A DNA stretch of 64,000 bases. Source: Hallerella sp964587155 (GTDB lineage Bacteria > Fibrobacterota > Fibrobacteria > Fibrobacterales > Fibrobacteraceae). Where the stretch lies: positions 124,001 through 188,000 of the forward strand of contig CAZPKF010000002.1 in the NCBI GenBank assembly GCA_964587155.1, given 5' to 3'. Positions 44,074 through 53,455 of the stretch are shown here, piece by piece (position 1 is the first letter of the stretch; each line of letters starts with the position of its first letter). A program made the position numbers and the translations under genes. A model generated the notes under the pieces. That model did not search any database. It saw only the letters and a program-made list of their open reading frames with translations, and was not told where the DNA came from.

Positions 44074-44895
44074 TCAAACTTTGGAATTTTCTTTCCGAGT
44101 CTCTTCCGCTTCGGCAATAATCTGGGAACGTTTGACGAAACCGATTGTGAATCCGATAACGATATAACCGCCACACAAAATCATCAAATAGCTGAGAATG
44201 AGGTTTTGCAAGGTGAGATCCGATGTGATGTAAAAGAATCCGCAAAGATACGTGATGACGACCAACAGAATTTGAATGGCGGAAAGGAACTTGTTCTTTT
44301 GCGGTTGAATTTTAGGCAAGAAACAGGGAAACACCATCATCAGTCCGGTAATCAGCATAACCAAAACGGGAATAAAGAGAAGAGTTTCGTTGCTCGATTT
44401 GAAAATGCCGTGCAATGTCGCAAAGCTGAGCAGGATGACGTTGATGGCTCCGGCAAAGGTGCTTGGCAATCCCGAAAAATGATGCTTGTATGTGTCGCCA
44501 TCCATGGCGTTGTATTTGGCTAGGCGCATCGCCGCACATAGGATGTAAATGGCGAACACCATAATGACCAAGACCAAATTTTTGGAAAGCCATTCTGGAG
44601 CATTTGCTTTGTAACTGAAGAACAGGCAAAATGCGGGGGCGAGGCCGAAGCCGACGAGGTCTCCCAAACTGTCAAATTGCGCACCGAATTCGGAACTCGC
44701 ATGGACTAACCGCGCAGCAAAACCGTCGAGTTTATCGCAAAGGACAGACAAAAGAACGAAGTAGGCACCCATCCGAAACGGATCTAGTGTCGAATAGCCC
44801 TCGAACATTCCGGCGGACCAACAAATGGAAAAAGCCCCGAGCAAAAAGTTCAGGCTGGTGAAGGCATTCGGCAAAATAAAACGGGCTTTTTTCAT
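44074..44895 (-). CDS. pssA: CDP-diacylglycerol--serine O-phosphatidyltransferase
   Basis: The 273-residue membrane protein carries the CDP-alcohol phosphatidyltransferase motif D-x2-DG-x2-AR-x8-G-x3-D-x3-D, visible as DKLDGFAARL...FGAQFDSLGD. Seven to eight hydrophobic helices follow. Starting at MKKARFILPNAFTSLNFLLG and lacking the tubulin-like half, it is the membrane type II PssA that makes phosphatidylserine, precursor of phosphatidylethanolamine. The ATG at 44895 is preceded by GGAG; an upstream extension to 45030 overlaps the terminator and is not used. The decarboxylase psd is not in the window. Confidence 0.88.
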   Translation of the reverse strand: MKKARFILPNAFTSLNFLLGAFSICWSAGMFEGYSTLDPFRMGAYFVLLSVLCDKLDGFAARLVHASSEFGAQFDSLGDLVGFGLAPAFCLFFSYKANAPEWLSKNLVLVIMVFAIYILCAAMRLAKYNAMDGDTYKHHFSGLPSTFAGAINVILLSFATLHGIFKSSNETLLFIPVLVMLITGLMMVFPCFLPKIQPQKNKFLSAIQILLVVITYLCGFFYITSDLTLQNLILSYLMILCGGYIVIGFTIGFVKRSQIIAEAEETRKENSKV

Positions 44896-44938
44896 CGTAA
44901 AATCTCCAAATTTCGGGGAAAATCTAATAAAATTAAAG

Positions 44939-44968
44939 GGCAATTTTCTCGAAAAGGAGAAAATTGCC
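44939..44968 (-). terminator. Rho-independent terminator of the peptide-binding lipoprotein gene
   Basis: Arms GGCAATTTTCTC and GAGAAAATTGCC (12 bp, perfect) enclose a 6-base loop. On the minus strand CTTTAATTTTATT follows. It separates the lipoprotein gene from pssA downstream. Confidence 0.85.
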
Positions 44969-44974
44969 TGTAAG

Positions 44975-46816
44975 TTATTGCTGGGGAACAGCTTTGATTT
45001 CCCAAAGGGCTTTGATTCCCGCTCCAACAATCAAGTTTTGCGGTGGAGCGTAGGGATTTTCTTCTGTCGGGAAATTGGTCCAATGTTTGGTGGAAAACTG
45101 GTAATATTGGGTAGGCCGGTACATCAACGGAAGAACGGGAATTTGTTCCATGAATATGCGGTTGAGCATACGGTAAGCGCTTTGCAATTCAGAAGAATCC
45201 GTTAACGACGGAATGCGTTCTAAAAGGCTGTCTGACTGCGGCGTTGAAAAGCGACCTTGGTTTGTAAATGCTTCTTCGCCGACGGGTTTGACGTTTTTAC
45301 CGTTCATGACCTGTTCAAAACGGGTCCATGGGGTCGCTGCCGAAAGGTCTGCTGTTTGTGTCTTCATCGCCAAATCGAACTTGCCGTAGCGCAAATCTTT
45401 GTCCCATTCGCCGTAATCGACAAAGCGTTGATTTGTTTCGATGCCCAATTGTTTAAAGGATTCTGCTACCACTTTGATGGCATCTTCCCAATCGGTCCAA
45501 CCTTGTGGGCATTCAATGCTGAGGGGGCGGAGAACGGAACCTTTGGCATTGAGCAGACGGCCTTCGTTATCCCAAGAGTAGCCTGCATCGGAAAGAATTT
45601 TTCGGGCTTTTTCCAAGTCGTAAACGTAGCCGTATTTTTCGGCATCTTCTTCGTTAAAATATTTGGATTCTTGTCCAAAGGGAAGGATGAATCCCGGACG
45701 GACGGGCGCTGTGTAATTGGAGACGGCGACCGCTTTGATTTTTTCAAAATTGATGGCGTGAGCAAGGGCGCGGCGGAACGCGACATCGTTGAAAGGAGTC
45801 GTTGTCGTCGCAATGAAAAGCGTTGGGATGGAACCCGGATAATGATACGGTTCCTTGAGGCTCCACGCCCGAATGTCGTCGCGCTTCTTTTCCCAAATCC
45901 GCGGCATGAAAATGGAGGAAACGTCCAAATTCCCTTTGGTCATGGCGTTGTTAAAAAGATTGTTGCTAGTGTAAAGGGAATGGATAACGTAGAGTGGTGC
46001 GGGCTTTTTTCCACCGTACTTGACGTTTCCCCAATAATTGTCTACCCGTTTCAAAACAATCTTGTCCGGGTAATAGGCTTCTAGATTGTAAGGCCCGGAA
46101 ACGACGGGTGCGGAATCGTTTTTGAATGTCAGGACATTTGCGTAATTATAACGATTTCCGTTTTTGGAAGCGTTGACGATGGGTTCAAAAACGTGCTTGG
46201 GCAAAATGGATGTTTCCGAAAGAAGATTCAGCAGCACGAGCGGATTTTTGTCTTTGCGGTTCATGATGAATTCAATCCGATTGCCCTCGGCTTGAATCTT
46301 TTCTATGTATTGCCAGCCAGAATGGCGGGGAGTGGGGAAGATGGAATCCAAGAAAAAGGTGTAAAGAACGTCTTCTGCAGTAACTTGCTGACCGTTGCTC
46401 CAACGCGCCCGGTCATCTAATTCAACGGAAATGGACGAATCCGTTTGGATATAGCTTTTGGCTAGCATCGGTTCTGCTTTGCCGTCGAGAATGTTGTAGG
46501 CGAACAGGGATTCGTACATCAAACGGATGTTTCCATCGATGGGAAAATTCGGATCGCCATCGAGCGGATTGAACGTTGTCGGAGGAGCCCAATCGAATCC
46601 ACCGATGTAAAGGGTTTGCTCCCGCGGATAAATTGTGTTATCTGCGGTTTGCGGGGCTTCTTCCGTTTTTTGACAGCCCGTTAAAAGGAGGCAAGAGAAA
46701 AGCCCGGAAAAGAATATTCCAGCCAGGTTTTTTCTAGAAACCGAATCTGTATGCGATGACTTTTGATGCACTCTGTATCCACCCTTTTTGGTTTGTCCCG
46801 TTTGGGATTTGTACAC
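44975..46816 (-). CDS. Peptide/nickel-type ABC substrate-binding lipoprotein (SBP family 5)
   Basis: The 613-residue protein has a signal peptide ending in LLLTGC (Cys48 with the ATG at 46816; a GTG at codon 16 would give a more usual signal length). The rest is a complete family 5 binding protein: PREQTLYIGGFDWAPPTTFN, ARWSNGQQVTAEDVLYTFF, VSGPYNLEAYYPDKIVLKR and NDVAFRRALAHAINFEKI. It binds oligopeptides or a similar ligand for an ABC importer. No permease or ATPase gene is adjacent, so it is an orphan or serves a transporter elsewhere. It has its own terminator. Confidence 0.85.
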   Translation of the reverse strand: MYKSQTGQTKKGGYRVHQKSSHTDSVSRKNLAGIFFSGLFSCLLLTGCQKTEEAPQTADNTIYPREQTLYIGGFDWAPPTTFNPLDGDPNFPIDGNIRLMYESLFAYNILDGKAEPMLAKSYIQTDSSISVELDDRARWSNGQQVTAEDVLYTFFLDSIFPTPRHSGWQYIEKIQAEGNRIEFIMNRKDKNPLVLLNLLSETSILPKHVFEPIVNASKNGNRYNYANVLTFKNDSAPVVSGPYNLEAYYPDKIVLKRVDNYWGNVKYGGKKPAPLYVIHSLYTSNNLFNNAMTKGNLDVSSIFMPRIWEKKRDDIRAWSLKEPYHYPGSIPTLFIATTTTPFNDVAFRRALAHAINFEKIKAVAVSNYTAPVRPGFILPFGQESKYFNEEDAEKYGYVYDLEKARKILSDAGYSWDNEGRLLNAKGSVLRPLSIECPQGWTDWEDAIKVVAESFKQLGIETNQRFVDYGEWDKDLRYGKFDLAMKTQTADLSAATPWTRFEQVMNGKNVKPVGEEAFTNQGRFSTPQSDSLLERIPSLTDSSELQSAYRMLNRIFMEQIPVLPLMYRPTQYYQFSTKHWTNFPTEENPYAPPQNLIVGAGIKALWEIKAVPQQ

Positions 46817-46932
46817 ATCTCTGTAAATTTATAGAATGTTTGGCGTTTTGGAACTGTAGTTTGCGTAAAAAAAAGGTTATCGTAAGATGGAATTTACGGC
46901 AAACTGTCGTTGGAAGTGTTTCTGTCGGCTGT

Positions 46933-48780
46933 TCAGAACTGGAAATAGATAAAAGGAGGGGAATCCGCACTGGAAAATTGGTAGATGACAAAACAGGCGA
47001 ATGCAGCGAATACAACCACCGCGCCAACGGGCAAACGGCAGAAAACAATGCGATACCAGCGTTTGAATCGGTCCGGGAGCCAGTGGATGATCATGCCCAG
47101 GCAAAAAACCAGAATAATGGAAAGGTGGGCGTAGGCCATTTGCGGCAGTTGGGACAGATTCCAGGGGCTGCCTATCTGATGAATCATGTTGCGGGCCGTT
47201 TCCCAGGCGACTTCATTCGCTTCGGCAGGGTCCAAATTGGAGCCCGCTCTAAAGAAGAGGCGCGTGGAAGTGATGAATATAAAGGTGAGCAGGACGTTCC
47301 ATACGAATTTCAATCGGGGGTGTGGCTTAGAGAAGAAAAGGTTGTAAATCATGTTCAGATAGATGCCTGCAAAAATGATTCCGCACCAGACTGCCGCTAT
47401 CGCCGCAAGGGGCTCGTGGAGGTATTTGTTCAAAATGGAAAAAATAGCGGTCAGCAGGAACATCAGAATGGCGCGGATTTCGATTTTCTGTTTGCACCAC
47501 TGTGTGTTGGCTATCATGCCCAAACCGTTTAAGCCACCCCAGATGATGAAGTTCCAACTTGCGCCGTGCCAAAGTCCGCCCATCAGCTGTGTAATCATGG
47601 CATTCATGTGCTTGGCGATGGTCCGCCGGGAATCCTGTTTGAAAATCGCCCAGAGAGCCAGTCCGAGAAAAAGCGTTCCGAGACCTAGGGCGACCCAAAG
47701 ACTGCCCGAAAGCAAAATGGCAATGGCGGAGATGACCGCAGTCCAGAAAAAAGTGCCGAATCCCGCGCCGCGGTTTCCTCCGAGGGGAATGTAAAGATAA
47801 TCGCGCAGCCAACGGGAAAGGGAAATGTGCCAGCGGTGCCAAAATTCAGAAGGTTTGTCCGCTTTATAAGGCGAATTGAAATTTTGCGGCAACCGGAATC
47901 CCATCAGCAAAGCCACACCCGTCGCAATGTCCGTGTATCCGGAAAAGTCGGCGTAAACTTGCAGGGAATAGGCGAAAAGGGCTAGTAAATTTTCGAATCC
48001 TGTAAAAAGGAGGGGTGTTTCAAAGACTTTATCGATAAACTGAGTCGCGAGAAAATCGCTCATGATGATTTTCTTGGCTAGACCATTTAAAATCCAGAAC
48101 ACGGCCATGCCGAATGCGTGGTGAGAAAGGAAAAATTTCTTGTGCAATTGGGGGACAAATTTATCTGCCCTGACAATAGGACCGGCGACTAGCGGAGGGA
48201 AAAAGGTCAGGTAAAAGCCGAAATCGAAAAAATTGTCGATGGGCTTGACCGTTTTTTTGAAAACGTCGACACAATAACTGATGGCCTGGAATGTGAAAAA
48301 GGAAATCCCGACGGGGAGAATGATTCTGTCTACTAGGGACTGGGTGTGGAACAGACTGTTCGATGCGGCGGCGAAAAAGTTGTAAACATGGAGTTCCACG
48401 CCGAACAGCTGCCGGATGACATCCAAAAAGAAGTAGGCGTATTTGAAGTAGCCGAGCGTTAAAAGGTCGATGGCGACAAGGGCTATCAAAAGGGTTACTT
48501 TGGCGGCTTGCTTTTCGAAGCGGTAGAGAAGTTTTGCCCCTAGAAAATTGACGATAACGCAAAAGATGAGCAAAGTCAGGTAGCTGCCGCTAGTCTTGTA
48601 ATAAAAGAACAGGCTGATAAAGAATAAAAAGGCGTTCCGCAGCAAAATTTTATTGTGCAAAAACGTGAAAAAAGCAAAGACGATGGCAAAAAATGCCCAA
48701 AAATAAAACTGAGTAAACAGCAGCGGCTTGGATGGGTCAAAAAGAAATGTGCTCTGGAGAAGGTCGACGAGATGGTTCAT
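46933..48780 (-). CDS. MBOAT family O-acyltransferase, AlgI/DltB-like
   Basis: The 615-residue protein has about 12-14 membrane helices. VGISFFTFQAISYCVDVF, ADKPSEFWHRWHISLSRWL, YIPLGGNRG and LMGGLWHGASWNF are classic AlgI signatures; the last holds the catalytic His. Such proteins pass acyl groups across the inner membrane to a periplasmic partner. Two SGNH-type genes sit directly upstream in the operon (4-bp overlap) and are the likely partners. The acceptor could be peptidoglycan, a polysaccharide or a glycan on protein; the sequence does not decide. Confidence 0.92.
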   Translation of the reverse strand: MNHLVDLLQSTFLFDPSKPLLFTQFYFWAFFAIVFAFFTFLHNKILLRNAFLFFISLFFYYKTSGSYLTLLIFCVIVNFLGAKLLYRFEKQAAKVTLLIALVAIDLLTLGYFKYAYFFLDVIRQLFGVELHVYNFFAAASNSLFHTQSLVDRIILPVGISFFTFQAISYCVDVFKKTVKPIDNFFDFGFYLTFFPPLVAGPIVRADKFVPQLHKKFFLSHHAFGMAVFWILNGLAKKIIMSDFLATQFIDKVFETPLLFTGFENLLALFAYSLQVYADFSGYTDIATGVALLMGFRLPQNFNSPYKADKPSEFWHRWHISLSRWLRDYLYIPLGGNRGAGFGTFFWTAVISAIAILLSGSLWVALGLGTLFLGLALWAIFKQDSRRTIAKHMNAMITQLMGGLWHGASWNFIIWGGLNGLGMIANTQWCKQKIEIRAILMFLLTAIFSILNKYLHEPLAAIAAVWCGIIFAGIYLNMIYNLFFSKPHPRLKFVWNVLLTFIFITSTRLFFRAGSNLDPAEANEVAWETARNMIHQIGSPWNLSQLPQMAYAHLSIILVFCLGMIIHWLPDRFKRWYRIVFCRLPVGAVVVFAAFACFVIYQFSSADSPPFIYFQF

Positions 48781-50201
48781 GGATTCGCCCCTTCTTTTTT
48801 GACAGGCGTTTGTTTCTTTGGCGTAGAGCGCTTGACTTTTTTCTGGGAACGAGGCTTTTGCTTGATTAACGGCAAATCTTTGGGAATTTCCGTTACTTTC
48901 GGCGCTTCGGGTCGGATGATTTCAAGAAGGGCGTCGAACATGAGATCGCCTAAAAGTTCGTAGCCCGGATTTTTAAAATGGACAAAATCTTTTTTGGCGT
49001 AGTCGGCTTTTCTCCACGTTTCCATGGAGCGGAATCCGCCCATAACTTCGTATAAGTCCCAAAATCCGCCCCGGTGCTTTTGGGCTAATTCCAAAGCGGC
49101 TTGTGAAACGGCGGCTGTGTTCGGATTGGGTTTGGAGGTTTTGGTCAGGTGACAATCGTTGTTGGCGACGAATAGGAACGCCGCTTTGGGAGAAACTTTC
49201 CGAATGCGGGATACAAGAGAATCGTAGCGGGATTTGAAAAGCTCCGCATTGAACTTTTCCACGTTGGCGTCGTTGATGCCGATAGCCAAAATCACCAAGT
49301 CCGGGCGAGAAAAATCCAAATCCCTTTCCAGATTTTCAAGAGAAAGGTACGAGCCTAGGTCTGCGCCGTTGACTCCGATGGAGTTGTAAGTCAATCCGGG
49401 AACGGTGTCCGATAGCAAAATTCCCGTCAGCGTGAAAGAGGGATGTCCGGCGAAAAAGCTGGAATCGGCGAAGAGGGAATCCCGCTGCAAGCTGTCTAAA
49501 GAATAAATGGAGTCGCGGAAAGTTTTCTCGGAATGGGAATTTTTGCGGGAAAAAGAGAGTATCAAGGAGTCGGCGCGGTTTGGCAAATCAAAGGCAAAAC
49601 TGCTCGATAGGGTGTCGTGAACGCCAAACAGGCGTTCTCCGCCGGAGGTCATTTGCAATGCGGGCTCGATGGAATCCGGAGAAAATCCGAAAATGCGGAC
49701 TTTGGTGAAATGCCAGAAATTTTCTTTTGGAATGCGCGTATTGAGAACTATCCGGATTTCGGCATCGGGGTCGATCGTGGTGACTTCAAATCCAATTAAT
49801 CCCAAAGGACGCTGCCTGTTTTTGCGAACGCTTCTGGTCCATTTAAAATGTCCTTTTCGCCGAGAAACGTAACTCGCAGGCGTATTGGAGCGTGCCGCTG
49901 TATAGGGAAAAACAAATCCGCGACCGGAAGCGGGCAATTGCAAGTCCCGGACGAATCGTGTTCGGACGCGGTTTGAAATCACATCGGCTTGAATGTGCGA
50001 ACCGCCCAAATGCAAAATGTTGACAGTCCCCGAACCGGTGTAAAGCAATGAATCGACTTTGTGCAAAAACGGTGCAAATGCCGCATTGCCGGCGGGAAAA
50101 ATGATGTGGTTCTTGGACGTGTCAATGGGCAGGTTGATTGTTGTCGAATCCGCAAAAAGAAGCACAGAAAAGAAGAAAACGGCCATTCCGAAAATTTTCA
50201 T
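48777..50201 (-). CDS. SGNH/GDSL-type esterase or acyltransferase, secreted (1)
   Basis: The 474-residue protein starts with a signal peptide (MKIFGMAVFFFSVLLFA). Blocks are ILHLGGSHIQADVISNRV (Ser-containing block I in Gly-Ser form), SIGVNGADL (Gly), ILAIGINDAN (Asn) and DFVHFKNPGYELLGDL (catalytic Asp-x-x-His). It ends with a Lys/Pro-rich tail. Its stop overlaps the MBOAT start, and its own start overlaps the next SGNH gene's stop. It probably transfers or removes acyl groups in the periplasm. Confidence 0.8.
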   Translation of the reverse strand: MKIFGMAVFFFSVLLFADSTTINLPIDTSKNHIIFPAGNAAFAPFLHKVDSLLYTGSGTVNILHLGGSHIQADVISNRVRTRFVRDLQLPASGRGFVFPYTAARSNTPASYVSRRKGHFKWTRSVRKNRQRPLGLIGFEVTTIDPDAEIRIVLNTRIPKENFWHFTKVRIFGFSPDSIEPALQMTSGGERLFGVHDTLSSSFAFDLPNRADSLILSFSRKNSHSEKTFRDSIYSLDSLQRDSLFADSSFFAGHPSFTLTGILLSDTVPGLTYNSIGVNGADLGSYLSLENLERDLDFSRPDLVILAIGINDANVEKFNAELFKSRYDSLVSRIRKVSPKAAFLFVANNDCHLTKTSKPNPNTAAVSQAALELAQKHRGGFWDLYEVMGGFRSMETWRKADYAKKDFVHFKNPGYELLGDLMFDALLEIIRPEAPKVTEIPKDLPLIKQKPRSQKKVKRSTPKKQTPVKKEGANP

Positions 50202-51799
50202 AAGGAATTCTCCGGGATGTCCGTGATTGGCGTGAGAATGAGCGTGTCTTTTTCTGAGGTCAGAGTGTCTTTGGCTTGGGAAATGCTGTCGGCGAATGCG
50301 CGGATTTCTTCTAGTTTCCCAGAGTCGATGCCGTGAGATGTGCGGAAGCGGTAATAATCATAATGCAATTTGATGGCGCTATAAAGAAGCTCGCCCATGC
50401 GCGAGGCTCCTGTCCGCGTAAAGTGGATGTAATCCGGCCCGCCCAGATTTTTCCGCACCCATGAAATCATGGAATTGTGACCGCCCATGACGCGGTACAT
50501 ATCCCAGTAAGCGCAACCATTTCGAAGGGCGACTTCGCGGATTTTTTCAACAGTCATCTGAAGGCTTGGAAAGCTTGTCCATTTTCCGTTTATCTTTTTG
50601 GACATGTCTGCAGGACCGATAAAGAGGATTTCGGCATCGGGGACGGCTTTCCGGATGGCTTGAATCTGCTTGTCGAGAATGCGGTCCACCCAGTCCAATT
50701 TGGAACGGTTGACTCCTGGCACCAAATTGCCGCCGTATTCCAGGATGATGAGTTTTGCGTTGACGGCCTGAAGGGATGCGCCGAGCAGGGCGTTGTCCAT
50801 GCGTGAAAAAATGGTGCCGGAGCTGCCGCGCATGGCGACGTTATCCATTGCGATTCCCGATTGAGCATCCAGGGCTATAGTGTAAATTTTGGCGTTTCCG
50901 GAAACGGTCAAGGTGACAGCCGAGGATTCGTTCGATAAATTCCAAGTATAGACGGCGAGATTCGGAAAATCTTCAATCTCTGGAGCGTTTGCCTGGAATT
51001 TTTTTGTCTTTTCGCAAAGTTCAAATGTCGAATCCTTGAAAACCGTGTCTTGGACGGTTGCGGTGTAGATTAGCTTCGTTTTCAGGTTCGCCTTGTTCGC
51101 CAACAAGCGGATTTTGCTGAATTTGCCTGCATGTGGAAAGTTCTTTGAACGGGAATTTTGCCGGAAAGAAAAGGTGGCCGAGCCGCGGAGATCTGTAACC
51201 TGGGCCAGTGGACCGTATTTGTTCCCCTGGGCGCGTTCTTCTTCGGGGCCAAAAATGCGGTGGCGGGAAAGGTTCCCTACGCTGTGACTTTTAAACGCCA
51301 TGGAGGGAATATCGGCAAGGGGCGGCACCATGCCGGGACCTGTTCCTCCCCAAAGCGCTTGCAGTAATTCCCGGGCAGACGATGTGATACGGTCGCCTTC
51401 GAGTTGAGAATCTCCGTAATGGACAATGCGCACTACGTTTCCCGAATCTTTCGCATTTTCGGCGACTTTGAAAAAATTGTCGAACCACGAAGGGTCGTTC
51501 CCGGGGAAATCAAAACGCGTTTGACCGTTGCGAAAAAATTCCTCGTAAAACCGCAAAGAATCCGCATATTCCGAAAATTCCCTTTCCCGAGTTTCTGCGA
51601 GCATTTTTTGAATATGCTCTTCGGGATCCACTTTGTCCACTTCGGCTACGTTTTGAGTTTCTTCCAATTTGGCCAAAAGGGAGGGAAATCGCAAGGTGAA
51701 CGTGCCCAGCTGGATTCCGTCTGCGGGGAATACCGCGTAAACGATACCGAGTAAAAAGAAAACAGACAAAATGGCCAGGAACGTGCGGAAAGGCGTCAT
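50198..51799 (-). CDS. SGNH/GDSL-type esterase or acyltransferase, membrane-anchored (2)
   Basis: The 533-residue protein has an N-terminal anchor (LAILSVFFLLGIVYAVF). Catalytic blocks are IVHYGDSQLEGDRIT (Ser), GSSGTIF (Gly), ILEYGGNLV (Asn) and DYIHFTRTGASRMGELL (Asp-x-x-His). It is a distant paralogue of the following gene; both share the 'YRVMGGHNSMISWVRK / YEVMGGFRSMETWRK' stretch. It leads the acylation operon and begins 7 bp after the hisS stop, so it may be read through from hisS. Confidence 0.8.
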   Translation of the reverse strand: MTPFRTFLAILSVFFLLGIVYAVFPADGIQLGTFTLRFPSLLAKLEETQNVAEVDKVDPEEHIQKMLAETREREFSEYADSLRFYEEFFRNGQTRFDFPGNDPSWFDNFFKVAENAKDSGNVVRIVHYGDSQLEGDRITSSARELLQALWGGTGPGMVPPLADIPSMAFKSHSVGNLSRHRIFGPEEERAQGNKYGPLAQVTDLRGSATFSFRQNSRSKNFPHAGKFSKIRLLANKANLKTKLIYTATVQDTVFKDSTFELCEKTKKFQANAPEIEDFPNLAVYTWNLSNESSAVTLTVSGNAKIYTIALDAQSGIAMDNVAMRGSSGTIFSRMDNALLGASLQAVNAKLIILEYGGNLVPGVNRSKLDWVDRILDKQIQAIRKAVPDAEILFIGPADMSKKINGKWTSFPSLQMTVEKIREVALRNGCAYWDMYRVMGGHNSMISWVRKNLGGPDYIHFTRTGASRMGELLYSAIKLHYDYYRFRTSHGIDSGKLEEIRAFADSISQAKDTLTSEKDTLILTPITDIPENSL

Positions 51800-51805
51800 T
51801 AGGCG

Positions 51806-53095
51806 TCAACCTTTGATTTTGGCGATTTCGTCGAGACTCCCTGCTCCAGATGTTCCCGTAGAAAGAATCTTGTATTCGAATCCTCCGGCGGGGGCTTTGT
51901 CCCCATCCACGTAGAGAACGATTTTCGCCCCTTGGGCGTTCGCTTGTTCCATTTGCTTTCCCAATTTCACCGGAGAAAGCGGATGGCTCACGTTGAATCC
52001 TCTTTGGCGGAGTTCGCTGGAAACTTTAAAAATTTTGTCCATGTCGCCGGTGAAGCTGGCAACGAAGAAATCGAGAGATTGCTTGGAAGAGGGCAATAGT
52101 CCGCGCTCTTCGAGAAGATTTGCCAGGACAACATCGCCCATGCCGAAGCCGACTCCGGGGACTTTTTGACCGCCGAGGGTTTCTGTAAGGCTGTCGTAAC
52201 GGCCTCCGCCGGCGATGGCGCGCATGGATTTTCCCTTGTCGTAAACTTCAAAGACGATGCCTGTGTAATAAGCGAGCCCGCGGACAATGGAAAGGTCCAG
52301 GGCGACGGATTTAGAAACTCCTGCCCATTCAAGAGTCTTGAAAAGCTGCCGGATTTCATTCAAGGCCGCAATAGAAGATTCTCCGGAAATCTTTGCTGCA
52401 ACGTCGTCGATGCTTTTGGAATCCATGAAAGCATCCAATTTTTCCGTTTGCTCCTGGGAAAGTCCCGCCTCGGCGAGGTCTGCGTAGAAATCTTTCTTTT
52501 CCACTTTCAAACGGCGGTCGAGAACCGGATAAACTTTGGATTGGTCGGCAACGCCGATTTCGGTCAAGAACACGTTCAACAGTTTGCGGCTGGACACGCC
52601 AATGCAGAAGTCGTCTTCTTTGAGGCCGAAGTCTTTGAGCATGGAGGCGATGGCGCAGAGGAGATCCGCTTCTGCGTAAATGCTGTCTGTTCCAATGATG
52701 TCCAAGTTTAACTGGAAAAATTCCCGGAGTCTGCCTTTTTGGGCGCGTTCGTAGCGGAAAAGCCTTGGAATGCTGAACCATTTGAACGGTTTCCGAAGAG
52801 AATTTCCCTTTTGAATGACAAGGCGCGCCAAAGTCGGCGTCATTTCTGGGCGCAGTGCAATGTGCCTTCCGCCTTTGTCCGTAAAGTCGTAAAGCTGGCT
52901 TACGATTTCGTCTCCGGATTTTCCTGTATAAAGTTCCAGGTGCTCGAAAGTAGGGCCTTCGTATTCTTCGTAACCAAAACGGAGGGCGGCTTTGCGCCAG
53001 GTATCGAAAATGAAGTTTTGAATCCGCATGGATTCTGGGTAAAAATCGCGAGTTCCCTTGGGCAGGGGCGGAGTTTGCATTTTGGAAGTTGTCAT
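51806..53095 (-). CDS. hisS: Histidyl-tRNA synthetase
   Basis: The 429-residue protein has the class II motifs: KGTRDFYPESM at the N-terminus, ALRPEMTPTLAR (motif 2 region), FKWFSIPRLFRYERAQKGRL, and the histidine-binding LSIVRGLAYYTGIVFEVY. The C-terminal anticodon-binding domain includes LRQRGFNVS. The ATG at 53095 (MTTSKMQ) is chosen; upstream in-frame extension to 53128 lacks similarity. Downstream the SGNH/MBOAT genes follow closely. Confidence 0.96.
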   Translation of the reverse strand: MTTSKMQTPPLPKGTRDFYPESMRIQNFIFDTWRKAALRFGYEEYEGPTFEHLELYTGKSGDEIVSQLYDFTDKGGRHIALRPEMTPTLARLVIQKGNSLRKPFKWFSIPRLFRYERAQKGRLREFFQLNLDIIGTDSIYAEADLLCAIASMLKDFGLKEDDFCIGVSSRKLLNVFLTEIGVADQSKVYPVLDRRLKVEKKDFYADLAEAGLSQEQTEKLDAFMDSKSIDDVAAKISGESSIAALNEIRQLFKTLEWAGVSKSVALDLSIVRGLAYYTGIVFEVYDKGKSMRAIAGGGRYDSLTETLGGQKVPGVGFGMGDVVLANLLEERGLLPSSKQSLDFFVASFTGDMDKIFKVSSELRQRGFNVSHPLSPVKLGKQMEQANAQGAKIVLYVDGDKAPAGGFEYKILSTGTSGAGSLDEIAKIKG

Positions 53096-53455
53096 ACGTT
53101 GCCAAAAGTAGAAAAATACCCATTTCAAATGGATGCGGAAAAGGAATTATTTGCGCAAACAGAGAGCGTTTCTTGAAAGGGGTTCTTCAGAATAGGGTTT
53201 GATTGCTGGAAAAACGGCGACAAACAAAAATGAACTTAACGTGTCGTATTTCGAAAACCTCGAAACGAAATTTTGAACACATCCGTGTTGGGGGCGATTT
53301 TCTTCCTTTGGAGGCGGCTCGATATCTTCCTTTTTTTCCGCATTTTTTAAAACGGGAATGTCTGTGTCCATTGATTTTTTTTTGAACGGTTGCAGCGGGG
53401 AAATTCCGAGAATATTTGCCCCTTTCGTCCATAAAATTTTCTATCTTTTATACAA
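53096..53455. other. Divergent intergenic region hisS-surE
   Basis: About 360 bp without a supported gene. Short open frames here are Lys/Phe-rich and show no family features. Promoters for hisS (minus) and surE (plus) must lie here. A TATCTTTTATAC stretch just before the surE ATG looks like a -10 region. I see no recognisable RNA gene. Confidence 0.5.

Noticed and set aside
53203..53432. Short frames on both strands before surE
   Set aside because: Low complexity, no ribosome site, no similarity between strands or to any family known to me.
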